Below are positions 33,470 through 41,951 of a stretch of DNA of 64,000 nt, in pieces. Both the position numbers and the translations under genes were made by a program. The first letter of the stretch is position 1. Every line of letters begins with the position of its first letter. The stretch comes from Nonomuraea coxensis DSM 45129 (GTDB taxonomy: Bacteria > Actinomycetota > Actinomycetes > Streptosporangiales > Streptosporangiaceae). The stretch spans positions 6,130,001 through 6,194,000 of the forward strand of contig NZ_CP068985.1 in the NCBI RefSeq assembly GCF_019397265.1. The letters are read 5' to 3'. Below the pieces are notes generated by a model. The model was not told where the DNA came from and ran no database searches. It saw only the letters and a list, made by a program, of their open reading frames with translations.

Positions 33470-34996
33470 ATGGTGTCGCTAAACGAGCGGACCCGGCAGA
33501 GCTGGCTCCCCCTCTTCGTGCTCGGCGTCGGCATGTCGATGATCATCATCGACGCGACCATCGTGAACGTGGCCGTCCCCTCGATCATGGCCGACCTGTC
33601 GCTGTCGGCGACCGACGTCGAGTGGGTCAACTCGATCTACTCGCTCACCTTCGCCGCCCTGCTGGTCCCGCTCAGCCGTACCGGCGACGCGCGCGGCCGG
33701 CGGCGCATGTTCGCCCTCGGCCTGGTCGTCTTCCTGGTGGCCAGCGTGCTCGCGGCCATGGCGGGCAGCGGCGCGCTGCTCATCGGCGCCCGCGTGCTCC
33801 AGGGCGTCGGCGCGTCGATGGTGGTGCCGATGACGCTGGCCATCATCAACTCCCTCTACGTCGGGCCGCGCAGGACGATCGCCTTCGCCGTCTGGGGCTC
33901 GATCATCGGCGGCATGGCCGCGCTCGGCCCGCTGCTCGGCGGCTGGCTGGTGACCGACCACGGCTGGCGCTGGGCGTTCTGGGTGAACCTGCCCATCGGC
34001 CTGCTCGTGCTGCTCGGCACGCTCAAGGTGCCGGAGTCCAGGGACCCCGACGCCCGCGGCTGGGACGTGCCCGGCGTGCTGCTGTCCGTCGTCGGCACCT
34101 CGGCGCTGGTGTTCGGGCTCATCGAGGGCCAGCGCTACGGCTGGTTCGCGCCGGCCGAGGGGCACACGATCTCGCCGATCCCGTTCGCGTTCGCACTGGC
34201 GGTGCTGGCGCTCACGGCGTTCGCGCTGGTCGAGCGGGCGCGGGCGCGGGCGGGCCGGCCGGTGATCCTGCACCTGTCGCTGCTCGCCATCCCCTCCTTC
34301 CGGTACGGCTGCCTCACCGCGATGATCGTCACCCTCGGCGAGTTCGGCATGATCCTCGTGCTGCCGCTGTTCCTGCAGTCGGCGATGGCGTTCACCGCGT
34401 TCGAGGCCGGCCTGGTCATCGCCTCGCTGGCGCTCGGGACGTTCCTGGCCGGCGGCGTGGTGCCGAAGCTCCGGCTGACCCCGCGCCTCATCGTCCGGCT
34501 CGGCCTGGCCCTGGAGGCCGTCGGCGCGATCGCGGTCGGCCTGTCCGTCTCCCCGTCGCTCGGCCACTGGACGCTGGTGCCCTGGCTCGTCCTGTACGGC
34601 GTCGGCGTCGGCTTCGCCTCGGCCCAGCTCCCGAACCTCACGCTGGCCCAGGTGCCGCCCCAGCAGTCCGGCGTCGCCTCCGGCCTGCAGAGCGCGATCC
34701 GCCAGCTCGGCGCCGCCATCGGCATCGCCGTGCTCGGCTCGGTCCTGGTGACCGGCCTCGGCTCGGCCATGGCCGAGCGCCTGCCCGCCGACCCGGCCCT
34801 CGGCAAGGCGGTGCGCGACAGCGCGGGCGCGGCCGTCGCCATGATCAAGGACCCGGCCAGACACTCCGCCGCGGTCGCGGCCGCCGCCGACGCCACCCGC
34901 CGGGTGACCGTCTTCACCGGGATCGTGCTGTTCGCCGGGGTCGGGGTGACGCTGCTGCTGCCCGATACTGGAGAGGGACGACGCGAGGAGGAGTGA
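33470..34996 (+). CDS. MFS multidrug exporter, DHA2 (14-TM, EmrB/QacA) family
   Basis: Proton-driven drug/metabolite exporter of 508 aa with 14 predicted transmembrane helices. Signature segments are LDATIVNVAVPSI-like IIDATIVNVAVPSIMADL (motif D1), SRTGDARGRRRMF (motif A) and GARVLQGVGASMVVP, then GPLLGGWLVTDHGWRWAFWVNLPIG (motif C). ATG 33470 with AAGGA upstream was chosen; the frame opens further 5' but only antisense to the HIT gene. The TetR gene starts 7 nt after the stop, an exporter-repressor pair. Substrate unknown. Confidence 0.93.
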   Translation: MVSLNERTRQSWLPLFVLGVGMSMIIIDATIVNVAVPSIMADLSLSATDVEWVNSIYSLTFAALLVPLSRTGDARGRRRMFALGLVVFLVASVLAAMAGSGALLIGARVLQGVGASMVVPMTLAIINSLYVGPRRTIAFAVWGSIIGGMAALGPLLGGWLVTDHGWRWAFWVNLPIGLLVLLGTLKVPESRDPDARGWDVPGVLLSVVGTSALVFGLIEGQRYGWFAPAEGHTISPIPFAFALAVLALTAFALVERARARAGRPVILHLSLLAIPSFRYGCLTAMIVTLGEFGMILVLPLFLQSAMAFTAFEAGLVIASLALGTFLAGGVVPKLRLTPRLIVRLGLALEAVGAIAVGLSVSPSLGHWTLVPWLVLYGVGVGFASAQLPNLTLAQVPPQQSGVASGLQSAIRQLGAAIGIAVLGSVLVTGLGSAMAERLPADPALGKAVRDSAGAAVAMIKDPARHSAAVAAAADATRRVTVFTGIVLFAGVGVTLLLPDTGEGRREEE

Positions 34997-35003
34997 GACA
35001 GCG

Positions 35004-35600
35004 GTGCCGAGGATCAGCGCGGCCACGGTGGCCGACCATCGCGCCGGCCGGCACGCCGCGCTGCTGGCGGCGGCGATGGAGATCCTGTCCGCCGAGGGCG
35101 CCGCAGGGCTCACCCCGGCCGCCGTCGGGGCCCGGGTCGGGCTGGCCCGCTCCAGCGTCTACCGCTACTTCTCCTCGACCGCCGACATCCTCGCCCAGCT
35201 CGTGGAGGACGCTATCCCGCGCTGGGCCGGCCGGCTGGCGAGCGCGGCGGCGACCGGCGACGACCTGGAGACGCGGGTGCGCGCCTACGGCGAGGTGACG
35301 CTGTCCTTCGCCGCCCACCCCGACCACGCGCTGCTGCGCGCCCTGAGCGCCGTGGACCTGCCGCCGGACTGCCGCGACCGGCTCGACCAGCTCCACGAGA
35401 CGATGATCGGCCCGCTGCGCGGCATCCTGGCCGAGGCCGGGCACGACGACCCCGACCTCGTGGCCCACCTGGGCTGGAGCGTGCTCGGCGAGGGCCTGCG
35501 CCGGCTCGCCGCCGGGCCCGCCGACCCCGCCGCCGTCAGCTCGACGGTGCTGAAGGTGCTGGTCCGCGGGGTGTCGCCGGGCCGTCCTTCGTCACCGTGA
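35004..35600 (+). CDS. TetR family regulator of the adjacent MFS exporter
   Basis: A 198-aa repressor with an N-terminal HTH (about 15-60: HAALLAAAMEILSAEGAAGLTP, ARSSVYRYFSSTADIL) and a helical ligand domain. GTG 35004 is preceded by GAGGAGGAG. The gene is 7 nt downstream of the exporter and presumably autoregulated with it from the operator at 33442. Its last 65 bp overlap the convergent lipoprotein gene. Confidence 0.9.
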   Translation: MPRISAATVADHRAGRHAALLAAAMEILSAEGAAGLTPAAVGARVGLARSSVYRYFSSTADILAQLVEDAIPRWAGRLASAAATGDDLETRVRAYGEVTLSFAAHPDHALLRALSAVDLPPDCRDRLDQLHETMIGPLRGILAEAGHDDPDLVAHLGWSVLGEGLRRLAAGPADPAAVSSTVLKVLVRGVSPGRPSSP

Positions 35601-36021
35601 GCGTGAAGACGGCCTCGCCCGACTGGCTGCGGCTCTCCTCGCTCTGCGGCGTGGCGCCGGTGCCGCAGCGCCAGCAGTCGAACAGCCTGATCTCGGCCGT
35701 GCCCGGCTGCTTGGCGTTGAACACGAAATAGACGGTGCTGCCCGCGCCGGGCTGGTCACCGCCGCCCTGGCGCTCCTCGCTGATGAACGAGGCCACCTTC
35801 GGGTCCGGCAGCGCCTTCAGCGACCAGCTGTCGCCCACCGACGCGTTGCCGGTCACCGCCAGCGAGAAACGCTGCCCGCTGCGCAGCTCCACCGGCACGG
35901 TGGCGCCCTTGGCGCCCTTGACCACCGTGCCGAAGTCGCTCACCGCCGAGCCGGCCCCGCACCCGCCGCAGCCGGCGAGAAGCAGCAGGCCGAGCCCGGC
36001 GGCGACCGTACGAAGTGTCAT
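35536..36021 (-). CDS. lipoprotein with chagasin-like (I42) protease-inhibitor domain
   Basis: A 161-aa predicted lipoprotein. The signal ends in LLLLAGC with lipid-attached C18. The remainder is an Ig-like beta domain with VELRSGQRFSLAVTGNASVGDSW, matching the first inhibitory loop of I42/chagasin proteins (NPTTGY-like), then FVFNAKQPGTAEIRLFDC and a terminal VFTLTV strand. I42 proteins inhibit papain-like cysteine proteases, but the loop residues here are only partly conserved. Start ATG 36021 overlaps the BrkB stop (ATGA). The 3' end overlaps the TetR gene by 65 bp. Confidence 0.8.
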   Translation of the reverse strand: MTLRTVAAGLGLLLLAGCGGCGAGSAVSDFGTVVKGAKGATVPVELRSGQRFSLAVTGNASVGDSWSLKALPDPKVASFISEERQGGGDQPGAGSTVYFVFNAKQPGTAEIRLFDCWRCGTGATPQSEESRSQSGEAVFTLTVTKDGPATPRGPAPSAPSS

Positions 36022-36998
36022 TCCGGCAGGCTATCGGCCTTCGGCGGGTCGCGGGGCACGGCGTACGGCTCCCGCTCGGCCGGGCGGCCCCCGGCGATCG
36101 AGCGCTGCCTGATCAGCTCGGCGTCGAGCTCCGCGCCGAGCAGCAGCGCCATGTTCGACAGCCACAGCCAGACCAGGAACACCACGATCCCGGCGAGCGC
36201 GCCGTACGTCTTGCCGTAGGAGGCGAAGTTGGCCGCGTACAGGGCGAACCCGCCGGAGACGATCACCCAGAGCACGATGGCCAGGATGCCTCCCGGCGAG
36301 ATCCAGCGCAGGCCGGGCTGGCGCACGTTCGGCGCGGCCCAGTACAGCAGCATGATCAGCCCGGTGGCGACCAGCACCATGAGCGGCCACTTGAGGATGT
36401 CCCAGGCGAGCACCGCCGTCTCGCCCAGGCCGAGCGCGCGGCCGAGCGCCGTGGCGAGGTCGCCGGTGAGGGTGACGGCGATCGCGCCGAGCGCCAGCAG
36501 CACGGTGGCCAGCAGGGTGAGGCCGATCCGCAGCGGGGTCGTCTTCCAGAACGGGCGGCCCTCGCCGATGTCGTAGATCGCGTTGCCGGCCCTGATGAAG
36601 GCCGCGATGTAGCCGGAGGCCGACCACAGCGCGACCAGCAGGCCGACGACCGCCACGGCGCCCGCGGCGCCCGCGCCGTTCTGCGCCGCCTGGATGCTCG
36701 TCACCATCAGGTCGCGCACCTCGGCGGGCACCAGCACCATGACGGCGGAGAGCTGGGCCGCGGCGTCGCCCCGCCCCAGCAGCCCGAACACCGACACCAG
36801 CACGATCAGCGCGGGGAAGATCGACAGGACCGCGTAGTAGGTGAGCCCGGCGGCGAGATCCTGGAGGCGGTCGTCCTTGAACTCGACGACCGTCCGCCTC
36901 AGCACCGTCCACCAGGTCCGGCGGGGGAACTCGCCCGGTCCGTCGGGCACGCCGGTGGCTCCGGCGGCCCGCTCGGAGGCGTCTCGGGAAACGGTCAC
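36018..36998 (-). CDS. YihY/BrkB family inner-membrane protein
   Basis: A 326-aa protein with six transmembrane helices. The family core is seen in AAGLTYYAVLSIFPALIVLVSVFGLLG, LWSASGYIAAFIRAGNAIYDIGEGRPFWKT, and FASYGKTYGALAGIVVFLVWLWLSNMALLLGAELDAEL. The exact role of the family is unsettled (envelope integrity, transport). GTG 36998 follows directly on the stop of the DUF3618 gene with no gap, so translation is coupled. Confidence 0.92.
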   Translation of the reverse strand: MTVSRDASERAAGATGVPDGPGEFPRRTWWTVLRRTVVEFKDDRLQDLAAGLTYYAVLSIFPALIVLVSVFGLLGRGDAAAQLSAVMVLVPAEVRDLMVTSIQAAQNGAGAAGAVAVVGLLVALWSASGYIAAFIRAGNAIYDIGEGRPFWKTTPLRIGLTLLATVLLALGAIAVTLTGDLATALGRALGLGETAVLAWDILKWPLMVLVATGLIMLLYWAAPNVRQPGLRWISPGGILAIVLWVIVSGGFALYAANFASYGKTYGALAGIVVFLVWLWLSNMALLLGAELDAELIRQRSIAGGRPAEREPYAVPRDPPKADSLPE

Positions 36999-38285
36999 CT
37001 ACCGGCTCCGCAGCTCCATCAGGCGACGGCGGACGACACGACCGATGGTCGGACGGCCCAGCACGCGGTCCCGGACCACACGACCGACCGTCGGACGGCC
37101 CAACAGCCGGTCCCGGACGACACGGCCCACCGTCGGACGGCCCCACACGCGGTCCCGGACCACACGACCCACCGTCGGACGGCCCAACAGCCGGTAGCGG
37201 ACCACACGGGCCACCGTCGGACGGCCCCACACGCGGACTCGGACCACACGACCCACCGTCGGGCGGCCCGTGAGGCGTCCCTTGACGACGGCGCCCTTGA
37301 TGACGCCGCCCTTCGTCACCCGGCCGGTCGTCAGGCGGGCCTTCATCACGCGGCCCGCCAGGTCGCCCCGCACCACGCGCTCCACCATCGTGCGGCGGGC
37401 GGCGGCGCGGCGGCGCGTCATCCGCCGTACGACGAGGGCGGCGACCGCCCCCGCGACGACGGCGGCGAGCAGCGCGGGACGCCGCCTCGCCTCCCCGGCG
37501 ACGGCCTTCACCTGCTCGGGCGTGTGGTCGCCGACCTGGACGGCCATCTCGGAGGTCTTGTCCTTGATCGCGCCGGCGGCCCCGGCGGCACGGGCCCTGA
37601 CCGTCCCCGCGGTCTCCGCGGCCCGCTCCCTGGCCACGCCCGCGGCCTCGGCGGCCCGGCCGGCGGCCTCGGACGCGCGCTCCCTGGCGACACCCGCGGT
37701 CTCCACCGCCCGCTCCCTGGCGACCTCGGCCGCCTCGGAGGCCCGCTCCCTGGCCACCCCTGCGGCCTCGGCGGCCCGGCCCCTGGCCACGCCGGCCGCC
37801 TCGGCGGCGCGGGCCCTGACGGTGCCCGCGGCCTCGGCCATCCGGTCCTTGGCCGCCTCGGCGGCGTGGCCGGCCCTGGACTTCACGTCCGCCTTGCCCG
37901 CCAGCGCGCTGACCGTGCGGCCCAGTTGCTCGCGGGTCTCCTCGATGTCCCTGCGCACGGCGGCTCTCCCGTCGTCCTCGTCCTCGTCGGCGGCGCGCCT
38001 CCGTCCACCGCGCTCGCGGTCGGTGCCGCTCACCTCCCGCATGGAACGTTCCTCCTCGCGCAGGCTCTCGATGGCCTCGGCACGCTCGTCGCGGATGGGC
38101 GCCTCGGGGATGAAGGTCTCGTGGCCCTCCCGCGCGGCCTCCGCCCGCAGGGCGTTCTCCTCGGCGCCGCGCCGGGTGGGCGGCACGTTGATGGACTCAG
38201 GCTCGGTCGGAGCGCCCACAGGGGCCCGGTGCGCGCCCACGTTGCCTGCGTGCTGGTCGCTGTATCCAGGATCCGTCTCGCTCAT
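36999..38285 (-). CDS. DUF3618 protein with LEA-like 11-mer repeats, TM helix and basic 14-residue repeats
   Basis: A 428-aa protein of striking modular build. Residues 1-105 are acidic and disordered. About 108-140 is a DUF3618 motif (RRDIEETREQLGRTVSALAGK). Residues 152-246 are an 11-residue repeat of the type AAGVARERASE (eight units, one truncated), as in LEA-like amphipathic helices. One transmembrane helix lies at about 271-287. Residues 340-423 are six copies of GRPTVGRVVRDRVW/LL, very basic. The start codon overlaps the holin_3_6 gene stop. Function is unknown; DUF3618 proteins usually sit beside phage_holin_3_6 genes in actinomycetes, probably in envelope stress. Confidence 0.88.
   Translation of the reverse strand: MSETDPGYSDQHAGNVGAHRAPVGAPTEPESINVPPTRRGAEENALRAEAAREGHETFIPEAPIRDERAEAIESLREEERSMREVSGTDRERGGRRRAADEDEDDGRAAVRRDIEETREQLGRTVSALAGKADVKSRAGHAAEAAKDRMAEAAGTVRARAAEAAGVARGRAAEAAGVARERASEAAEVARERAVETAGVARERASEAAGRAAEAAGVARERAAETAGTVRARAAGAAGAIKDKTSEMAVQVGDHTPEQVKAVAGEARRRPALLAAVVAGAVAALVVRRMTRRRAAARRTMVERVVRGDLAGRVMKARLTTGRVTKGGVIKGAVVKGRLTGRPTVGRVVRVRVWGRPTVARVVRYRLLGRPTVGRVVRDRVWGRPTVGRVVRDRLLGRPTVGRVVRDRVLGRPTIGRVVRRRLMELRSR
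37017..37268. repeat. six 42-bp tandem repeats inside the DUF3618 gene
   Basis: The array encodes six 14-residue units (GRPTVGRVVRDR plus VW or LL). Units with VW and LL alternate, giving an 84-bp higher-order period. The near-identical DNA of neighbouring units suggests recent expansion and potential length variation. Confidence 0.85.
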
Positions 38286-38662
38286 CGATGAGCCCTTTCC
38301 TTCACCATGTCGATGTCGGCCTTGACGCTCGCGATGGTCTCCTCGGGGACCGGCGGCGTGGCCCGTTTGACCTGGTTCTTGCCGACCAGGCCCAGGACGG
38401 CGGCGACGACGAACAGGACGACGCCCACGACGGCGGCCGCGACCCAGGCGGGCATGGCCAGAGCGAGGAGCAGGATGACGGCGGCCACGAGAGCGGCGGC
38501 GCCGAAGAAGGCGGCCGTTCCGGCCGCGCCGAACAGGCCAGCGCCGAAACCGGCGCGCTTGCCCTTCTCGGTGAGTTCCATCCTGGCCAGGCGGAGTTCG
38601 TCCTTGACCAGCCGGGAGACCTGTTCGGAAAGATCACTGACCAGTTTCTGGGTGTCGTTCAC
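38282..38662 (-). CDS. phage_holin_3_6 (DUF1469/YqjE-like) membrane protein
   Basis: A 126-aa protein. An N-terminal amphipathic helix (VSDLSEQVSRLVKDELRLARMELTEKGKRAG, a family mark) is followed by two transmembrane helices (about 42-65 and 72-95) and the tail ETIASVKADIDMVKER. Despite its name the family is a chromosomal, stress-linked membrane protein and not a lysis holin. GTG 38662 has GGAGGAGG upstream. It is the first gene of the four-gene envelope operon. Confidence 0.9.
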   Translation of the reverse strand: MNDTQKLVSDLSEQVSRLVKDELRLARMELTEKGKRAGFGAGLFGAAGTAAFFGAAALVAAVILLLALAMPAWVAAAVVGVVLFVVAAVLGLVGKNQVKRATPPVPEETIASVKADIDMVKERAHR

Positions 38663-38693
38663 GATCGTTCGCCTCCTCCGTCGAGTGAGGCGA

Positions 38694-38699
38694 CTACCC
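38694..38699 (-). promoter_or_regulatory. GGGTAG element, possible SigB-type -10
   Basis: GGGTAG on the minus strand lies 31 nt before the holin_3_6 GTG and resembles the GGGTAT/C -10 of actinobacterial SigB-type promoters. No clear GTTT-like -35 is seen at 14-16 nt, so this is weak. Confidence 0.3.
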
Positions 38700-38723
38700 A
38701 GGCACCTGGCCTTCTATCACGGG

Positions 38724-38894
38724 CTATTTCCGCCTGGCGGACTTCAGGACGAAGGAAAGGACCTGCAGCACGGGATCCTTGGGCACGTCACACCAGTTGT
38801 CGGGCTGCTTCGGCCTGCTCCACGGCGACGGGAGCTCGCACGGCGGGGCCTGCGGCTTGGGGCGTTCGCACCACGGTCCGGGAGTACTCGTCAT
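38724..38894 (-). CDS. small Pro/Cys/Trp-rich ORF, 56 aa
   Basis: ATG 38894 to TAG 38724 encodes a 56-aa peptide starting MTSTPGPWCERPKPQAPPC and ending SFVLKSARRK. It has four Trp, four Cys and more than ten Pro. About 85 percent of codons end in G or C, as in real genes of this genome, and GGAG lies 12 nt upstream. It fills a gap otherwise lacking genes, between the envelope operon and the SNF2 gene. The evenly spaced WC/PC pairs suggest metal binding or disulfides. No family is recognised. Confidence 0.5.
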   Translation of the reverse strand: MTSTPGPWCERPKPQAPPCELPSPWSRPKQPDNWCDVPKDPVLQVLSFVLKSARRK

Positions 38895-38919
38895 GTTTCC
38901 ATTTTACTCCTTCAAGGTC

Positions 38920-38933
38920 CGCTTATATAAGCG
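38920..38933. promoter_or_regulatory. perfect AT-rich palindrome in divergent promoter region
   Basis: CGCTTAT-ATAAGCG is a perfect 14-bp palindrome in a very GC-rich genome. It is 37 nt ahead of the SNF2 start and 26 nt ahead of the small ORF, so it is a likely operator for one or both. Confidence 0.5.
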
Positions 38934-38957
38934 CGAACGGTTTCCCGGGAGTGACGG

Positions 38958-38963
38958 TAATCT
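38958..38963 (+). promoter_or_regulatory. -10 box, leaderless start of SNF2 helicase
   Basis: TAATCT lies 6 nt before GTG 38970, with no ribosome-binding site. Confidence 0.5.
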
Positions 38964-38969
38964 GCCCTG

Positions 38970-41948
38970 GTGCTGGTCGTACACGGGGTCTGGGCGGAGG
39001 ACGGGCTCGCCTTCTGGGCGGAGGACGTCGAGGGCGGCGGGCCTGCGGCGCGGCCCGGTCGTGGCGCCGGCCCCCGCCCCCATCCCTTCGCGGCCCCGGC
39101 CGCCGCCGTCGCCGCCGCACTCGGCCTGAACGAGGCGGGCGAGCCCGCCGAGTCCCTTGGGCTCGGTGGCCGGACGCTGGAGCTGTTGTTGCCGGGGTCG
39201 GCCAGGGAGCCGTTGCCGTCGCCGGAGACGGGGCGGCTCGCCTCGACGGCGCGGCCGGGGCTGCGGCTGTGGCGGGTGCCGGCCGTCGTCCCGCCCGCAG
39301 GCACGGCGCTGCGCCTGCTCGCCGGCCGGCCGGGGACGGCGACCCTCCGGCACTGGGCGGCGGTCGCCGACCTCGCCCGCGACCTGGTCAGGAGGGGCCG
39401 CGTGCTCCCCCAGCTCGCCCTCGGGGCGGGCGGGGCGCGGGCGGTGTGGCGGCCGGTCCTGACCGGGGCCGACGGCGCGTACGTCCGCGACCTGGCCCTC
39501 GCCATGCCGCCCGCGTGCCGGACCTCCGGCACCGAGCGGCACTCCACCGACGTCCTGCGCGCGGCGCTGGAGACGTTCGCGGACGCGCTCGTCCGGCGGG
39601 CGCTCACCGAGCCGCTGGTCACCCGCCCCGCCACCCCGGAGGACCGCTGGCTCGCGGCCCTGACCGGCCCCGACCCGTCCTGCCCCGACGTCCCCGAGCT
39701 GCGCGCCGAGCTGGCCGCGTGGCACGACGCCGCCACGGCGGCCGAGGGCGCGGCCCGCGTGTGCTTCCGCCTCATGGAGCCCGTTGGGGACCCGGCTCAC
39801 GGCGGGGAGGACGCCTGGCGGGTCGAGCTGGCCTTGCAGGCCGCCGACGACCCCAGCCTGTACGTCCCCGCCGCCGCCCTCTGGGCCGGTGAGCGCGCCC
39901 CCGGCCTGCCCCCGGCCCCGGAACGCGAGCTCCTGACCGGCCTCGGCCGCGCCGTCCGGCTCTACCCCGAGCTGGAGCGCGCCCTGCGGGTCCCGGAGCC
40001 GGCCGAGCTGGCCCTGGACACCGCGGGCGCGTTCGGGTTCCTGCGCCAGGCCGCGCCGCTGCTCCAGGCGGCCGGGTTCGGCGTGCAGCTCCCCCGCTGG
40101 GCGGGCCGCGCGAAGCTCGGACTCAGGCTGACCACCAGGACCAAGGCGCAGACGGCGGCCGTGAGCCAGGGGTTCGGCATGCGGGAGCTGGTCGACTTCC
40201 GCGTCGACCTGGCGGTGGGCGACGAGACGATCAGCGAGGAGGAGCTGGCCGAGCTGGCCCGGCTGAAGGTGCCGCTGGTCCGGGTCCGCGGCCAGTGGGT
40301 GGAGCTGGACGACCGGCAGCTCAAAGCGGCGCTGCGCGCCGTGGAGGGGGCGCGGGCCGGGGAGGCGGCGGCGGGCGAGATCCTGGAGCTGGTGGCCCGG
40401 CACGACAGCGAGCTGCCGCTGCTGGAGGTGGACGCCGACGGCGTGCTGGGCGACCTGCTGTCGGGCCAGGCCGAGCGGCGGCTGCGGCCGATCGCGACGC
40501 CGGCGGGCCTGGACGCGGTGCTGCGCCCCTACCAGGAGCGCGGGCTGGCATGGCTGAGCTTCCTGTCGGAGCTGGGCCTCGGCGGGGTGCTGGCCGACGA
40601 CATGGGGCTGGGCAAGACGGTCACCACGCTGGCGCTGCTGGTCCACGAGGGGCGCGACGGGGAGGGGCCGGGGGCGCCGACGCTGCTGGTGTGCCCGATG
40701 TCGCTGGTCGGCAACTGGCAGCGCGAGGCGGCCAGGTTCGCGCCGGGCCTGCGCGTCTACGTCCACCACGGGGCGGCCCGCGACGCCGCGCTCGTCCGGG
40801 ACGCCGACCTGGTGATCACCACGTACGGCACCGCCCACCGCGATCTGGAGGTCCTGAAGCGGCACGAGTGGCGCCGGGTGGTGTGCGACGAGGCCCAGGC
40901 CATCAAGAACAGCGGCACGCTGCAGGCGCGGGCCGTCCGGGCGATCCCGGCGGCCACCCGCCTGGCCCTGACCGGGACGCCGGTCGAGAACCACCTGGCC
41001 GAGCTCTGGTCGATCATGGAGTTCGCCAATCCGGGCCTGCTGGGGTCGCGCTCCCGGTTCCGTACGCGCTTCCAGGAGCCGATCGAGGCCCGCGAGGACG
41101 AGGAGGCCGCGCACGCGCTGCGGCGGGCGACCGGCCCGTTCATCCTGCGCCGGCTGAAGACCGACCGGTCCGTCATCTCCGACCTGCCGGAGAAGATGGA
41201 GGTCAAGGAGTGGTGCTCGCTCACGGCCGAGCAGGCGAGCCTCTACCAGGCGGTCGTGGACGACATGCTGGCGAAGATCGACGGCAGTGAGGGCATCGAA
41301 CGGCGCGGCCTGGTGCTCGCCACGATGGCCAAGCTCAAGCAGGTCTGCAACCATCCGGCCCACCTGCTCAAGGACGGCTCCCGCCTGGCGGGCCGCTCGG
41401 GCAAGCTGGCCCGGCTGGAGCAGCTCGGCGAGGAGATCCTGGCCGAGGGCGAGAAGGCGCTGCTGTTCACCCAGTACGCCGAGTTCGGCGGCCTGCTCCA
41501 GCCCTACCTGGAGCGGCGGCTGGAGCGCCCGGTGCTGCTGCTGCACGGCGGCCTGCCGAAGAAGACCCGCGACCGCCTCGTGGACCGGTTCCAGAACGAC
41601 CCGGAGCCGATGTTGTTCGTGCTGTCGCTGAAGGCGGCCGGTGTCGGGCTCAACCTGACGGCGGCCAGCCATGTGGTGCACGTGGACCGCTGGTGGAACC
41701 CGGCCGTCGAGGACCAGGCCACCGACCGGGCCTTCCGCATCGGGCAGCGCAAGAACGTGCAGGTGCGCAAGCTGATCTGCGCCGGCACCCTGGAGGAGCG
41801 CGTGGACGAGATGATCGAGCGCAAGAAGGCCCTGGCCGAGCGGGTGGTGGGCGCCGGCGAGGAGTGGCTGACCGACCTGTCCACCGGCGAGCTGCGCGAG
41901 GTGTTCCGCCTGACGGGCAGTCCGGCGGGCGAGGCGGGGGTGAGCTAG
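38970..41948 (+). CDS. SNF2-type DEAD/DEAH helicase with bacterial SNF2-associated N-terminal domain
   Basis: A 992-aa ATP-dependent DNA translocase. About 1-480 is the bacterial SNF2-associated region (DUF3670-like, e.g. FGVQLPRWAGRAKLGLRLT and VRGQWVELDD). Helicase motifs follow: DDMGLGKT with K549, motif II DEAQ at 640-643, LTGTPVENHLAELWS (III), then the C-terminal lobe with LLFTQYAEFGG, LSLKAAGVGLNLTAASHV and RAFRIGQ (VI). Proteins of this type are paired with SWIM zinc-finger partners, as here 3 nt downstream. Role in repair or chromosome maintenance is likely but undefined. Confidence 0.93.
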   Translation: MLVVHGVWAEDGLAFWAEDVEGGGPAARPGRGAGPRPHPFAAPAAAVAAALGLNEAGEPAESLGLGGRTLELLLPGSAREPLPSPETGRLASTARPGLRLWRVPAVVPPAGTALRLLAGRPGTATLRHWAAVADLARDLVRRGRVLPQLALGAGGARAVWRPVLTGADGAYVRDLALAMPPACRTSGTERHSTDVLRAALETFADALVRRALTEPLVTRPATPEDRWLAALTGPDPSCPDVPELRAELAAWHDAATAAEGAARVCFRLMEPVGDPAHGGEDAWRVELALQAADDPSLYVPAAALWAGERAPGLPPAPERELLTGLGRAVRLYPELERALRVPEPAELALDTAGAFGFLRQAAPLLQAAGFGVQLPRWAGRAKLGLRLTTRTKAQTAAVSQGFGMRELVDFRVDLAVGDETISEEELAELARLKVPLVRVRGQWVELDDRQLKAALRAVEGARAGEAAAGEILELVARHDSELPLLEVDADGVLGDLLSGQAERRLRPIATPAGLDAVLRPYQERGLAWLSFLSELGLGGVLADDMGLGKTVTTLALLVHEGRDGEGPGAPTLLVCPMSLVGNWQREAARFAPGLRVYVHHGAARDAALVRDADLVITTYGTAHRDLEVLKRHEWRRVVCDEAQAIKNSGTLQARAVRAIPAATRLALTGTPVENHLAELWSIMEFANPGLLGSRSRFRTRFQEPIEAREDEEAAHALRRATGPFILRRLKTDRSVISDLPEKMEVKEWCSLTAEQASLYQAVVDDMLAKIDGSEGIERRGLVLATMAKLKQVCNHPAHLLKDGSRLAGRSGKLARLEQLGEEILAEGEKALLFTQYAEFGGLLQPYLERRLERPVLLLHGGLPKKTRDRLVDRFQNDPEPMLFVLSLKAAGVGLNLTAASHVVHVDRWWNPAVEDQATDRAFRIGQRKNVQVRKLICAGTLEERVDEMIERKKALAERVVGAGEEWLTDLSTGELREVFRLTGSPAGEAGVS

Positions 41949-41951
41949 AGG

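Noticed and set aside
37017..37268. Regularly spaced 42-bp repeats as a CRISPR array
   Set aside because: The units are contiguous without spacers and translate cleanly into a 14-residue protein repeat.
38282..38662. Prophage lysis holin
   Set aside because: The phage_holin_3_6 family is a chromosomal membrane protein. No phage structural, lysis or integrase genes surround it.
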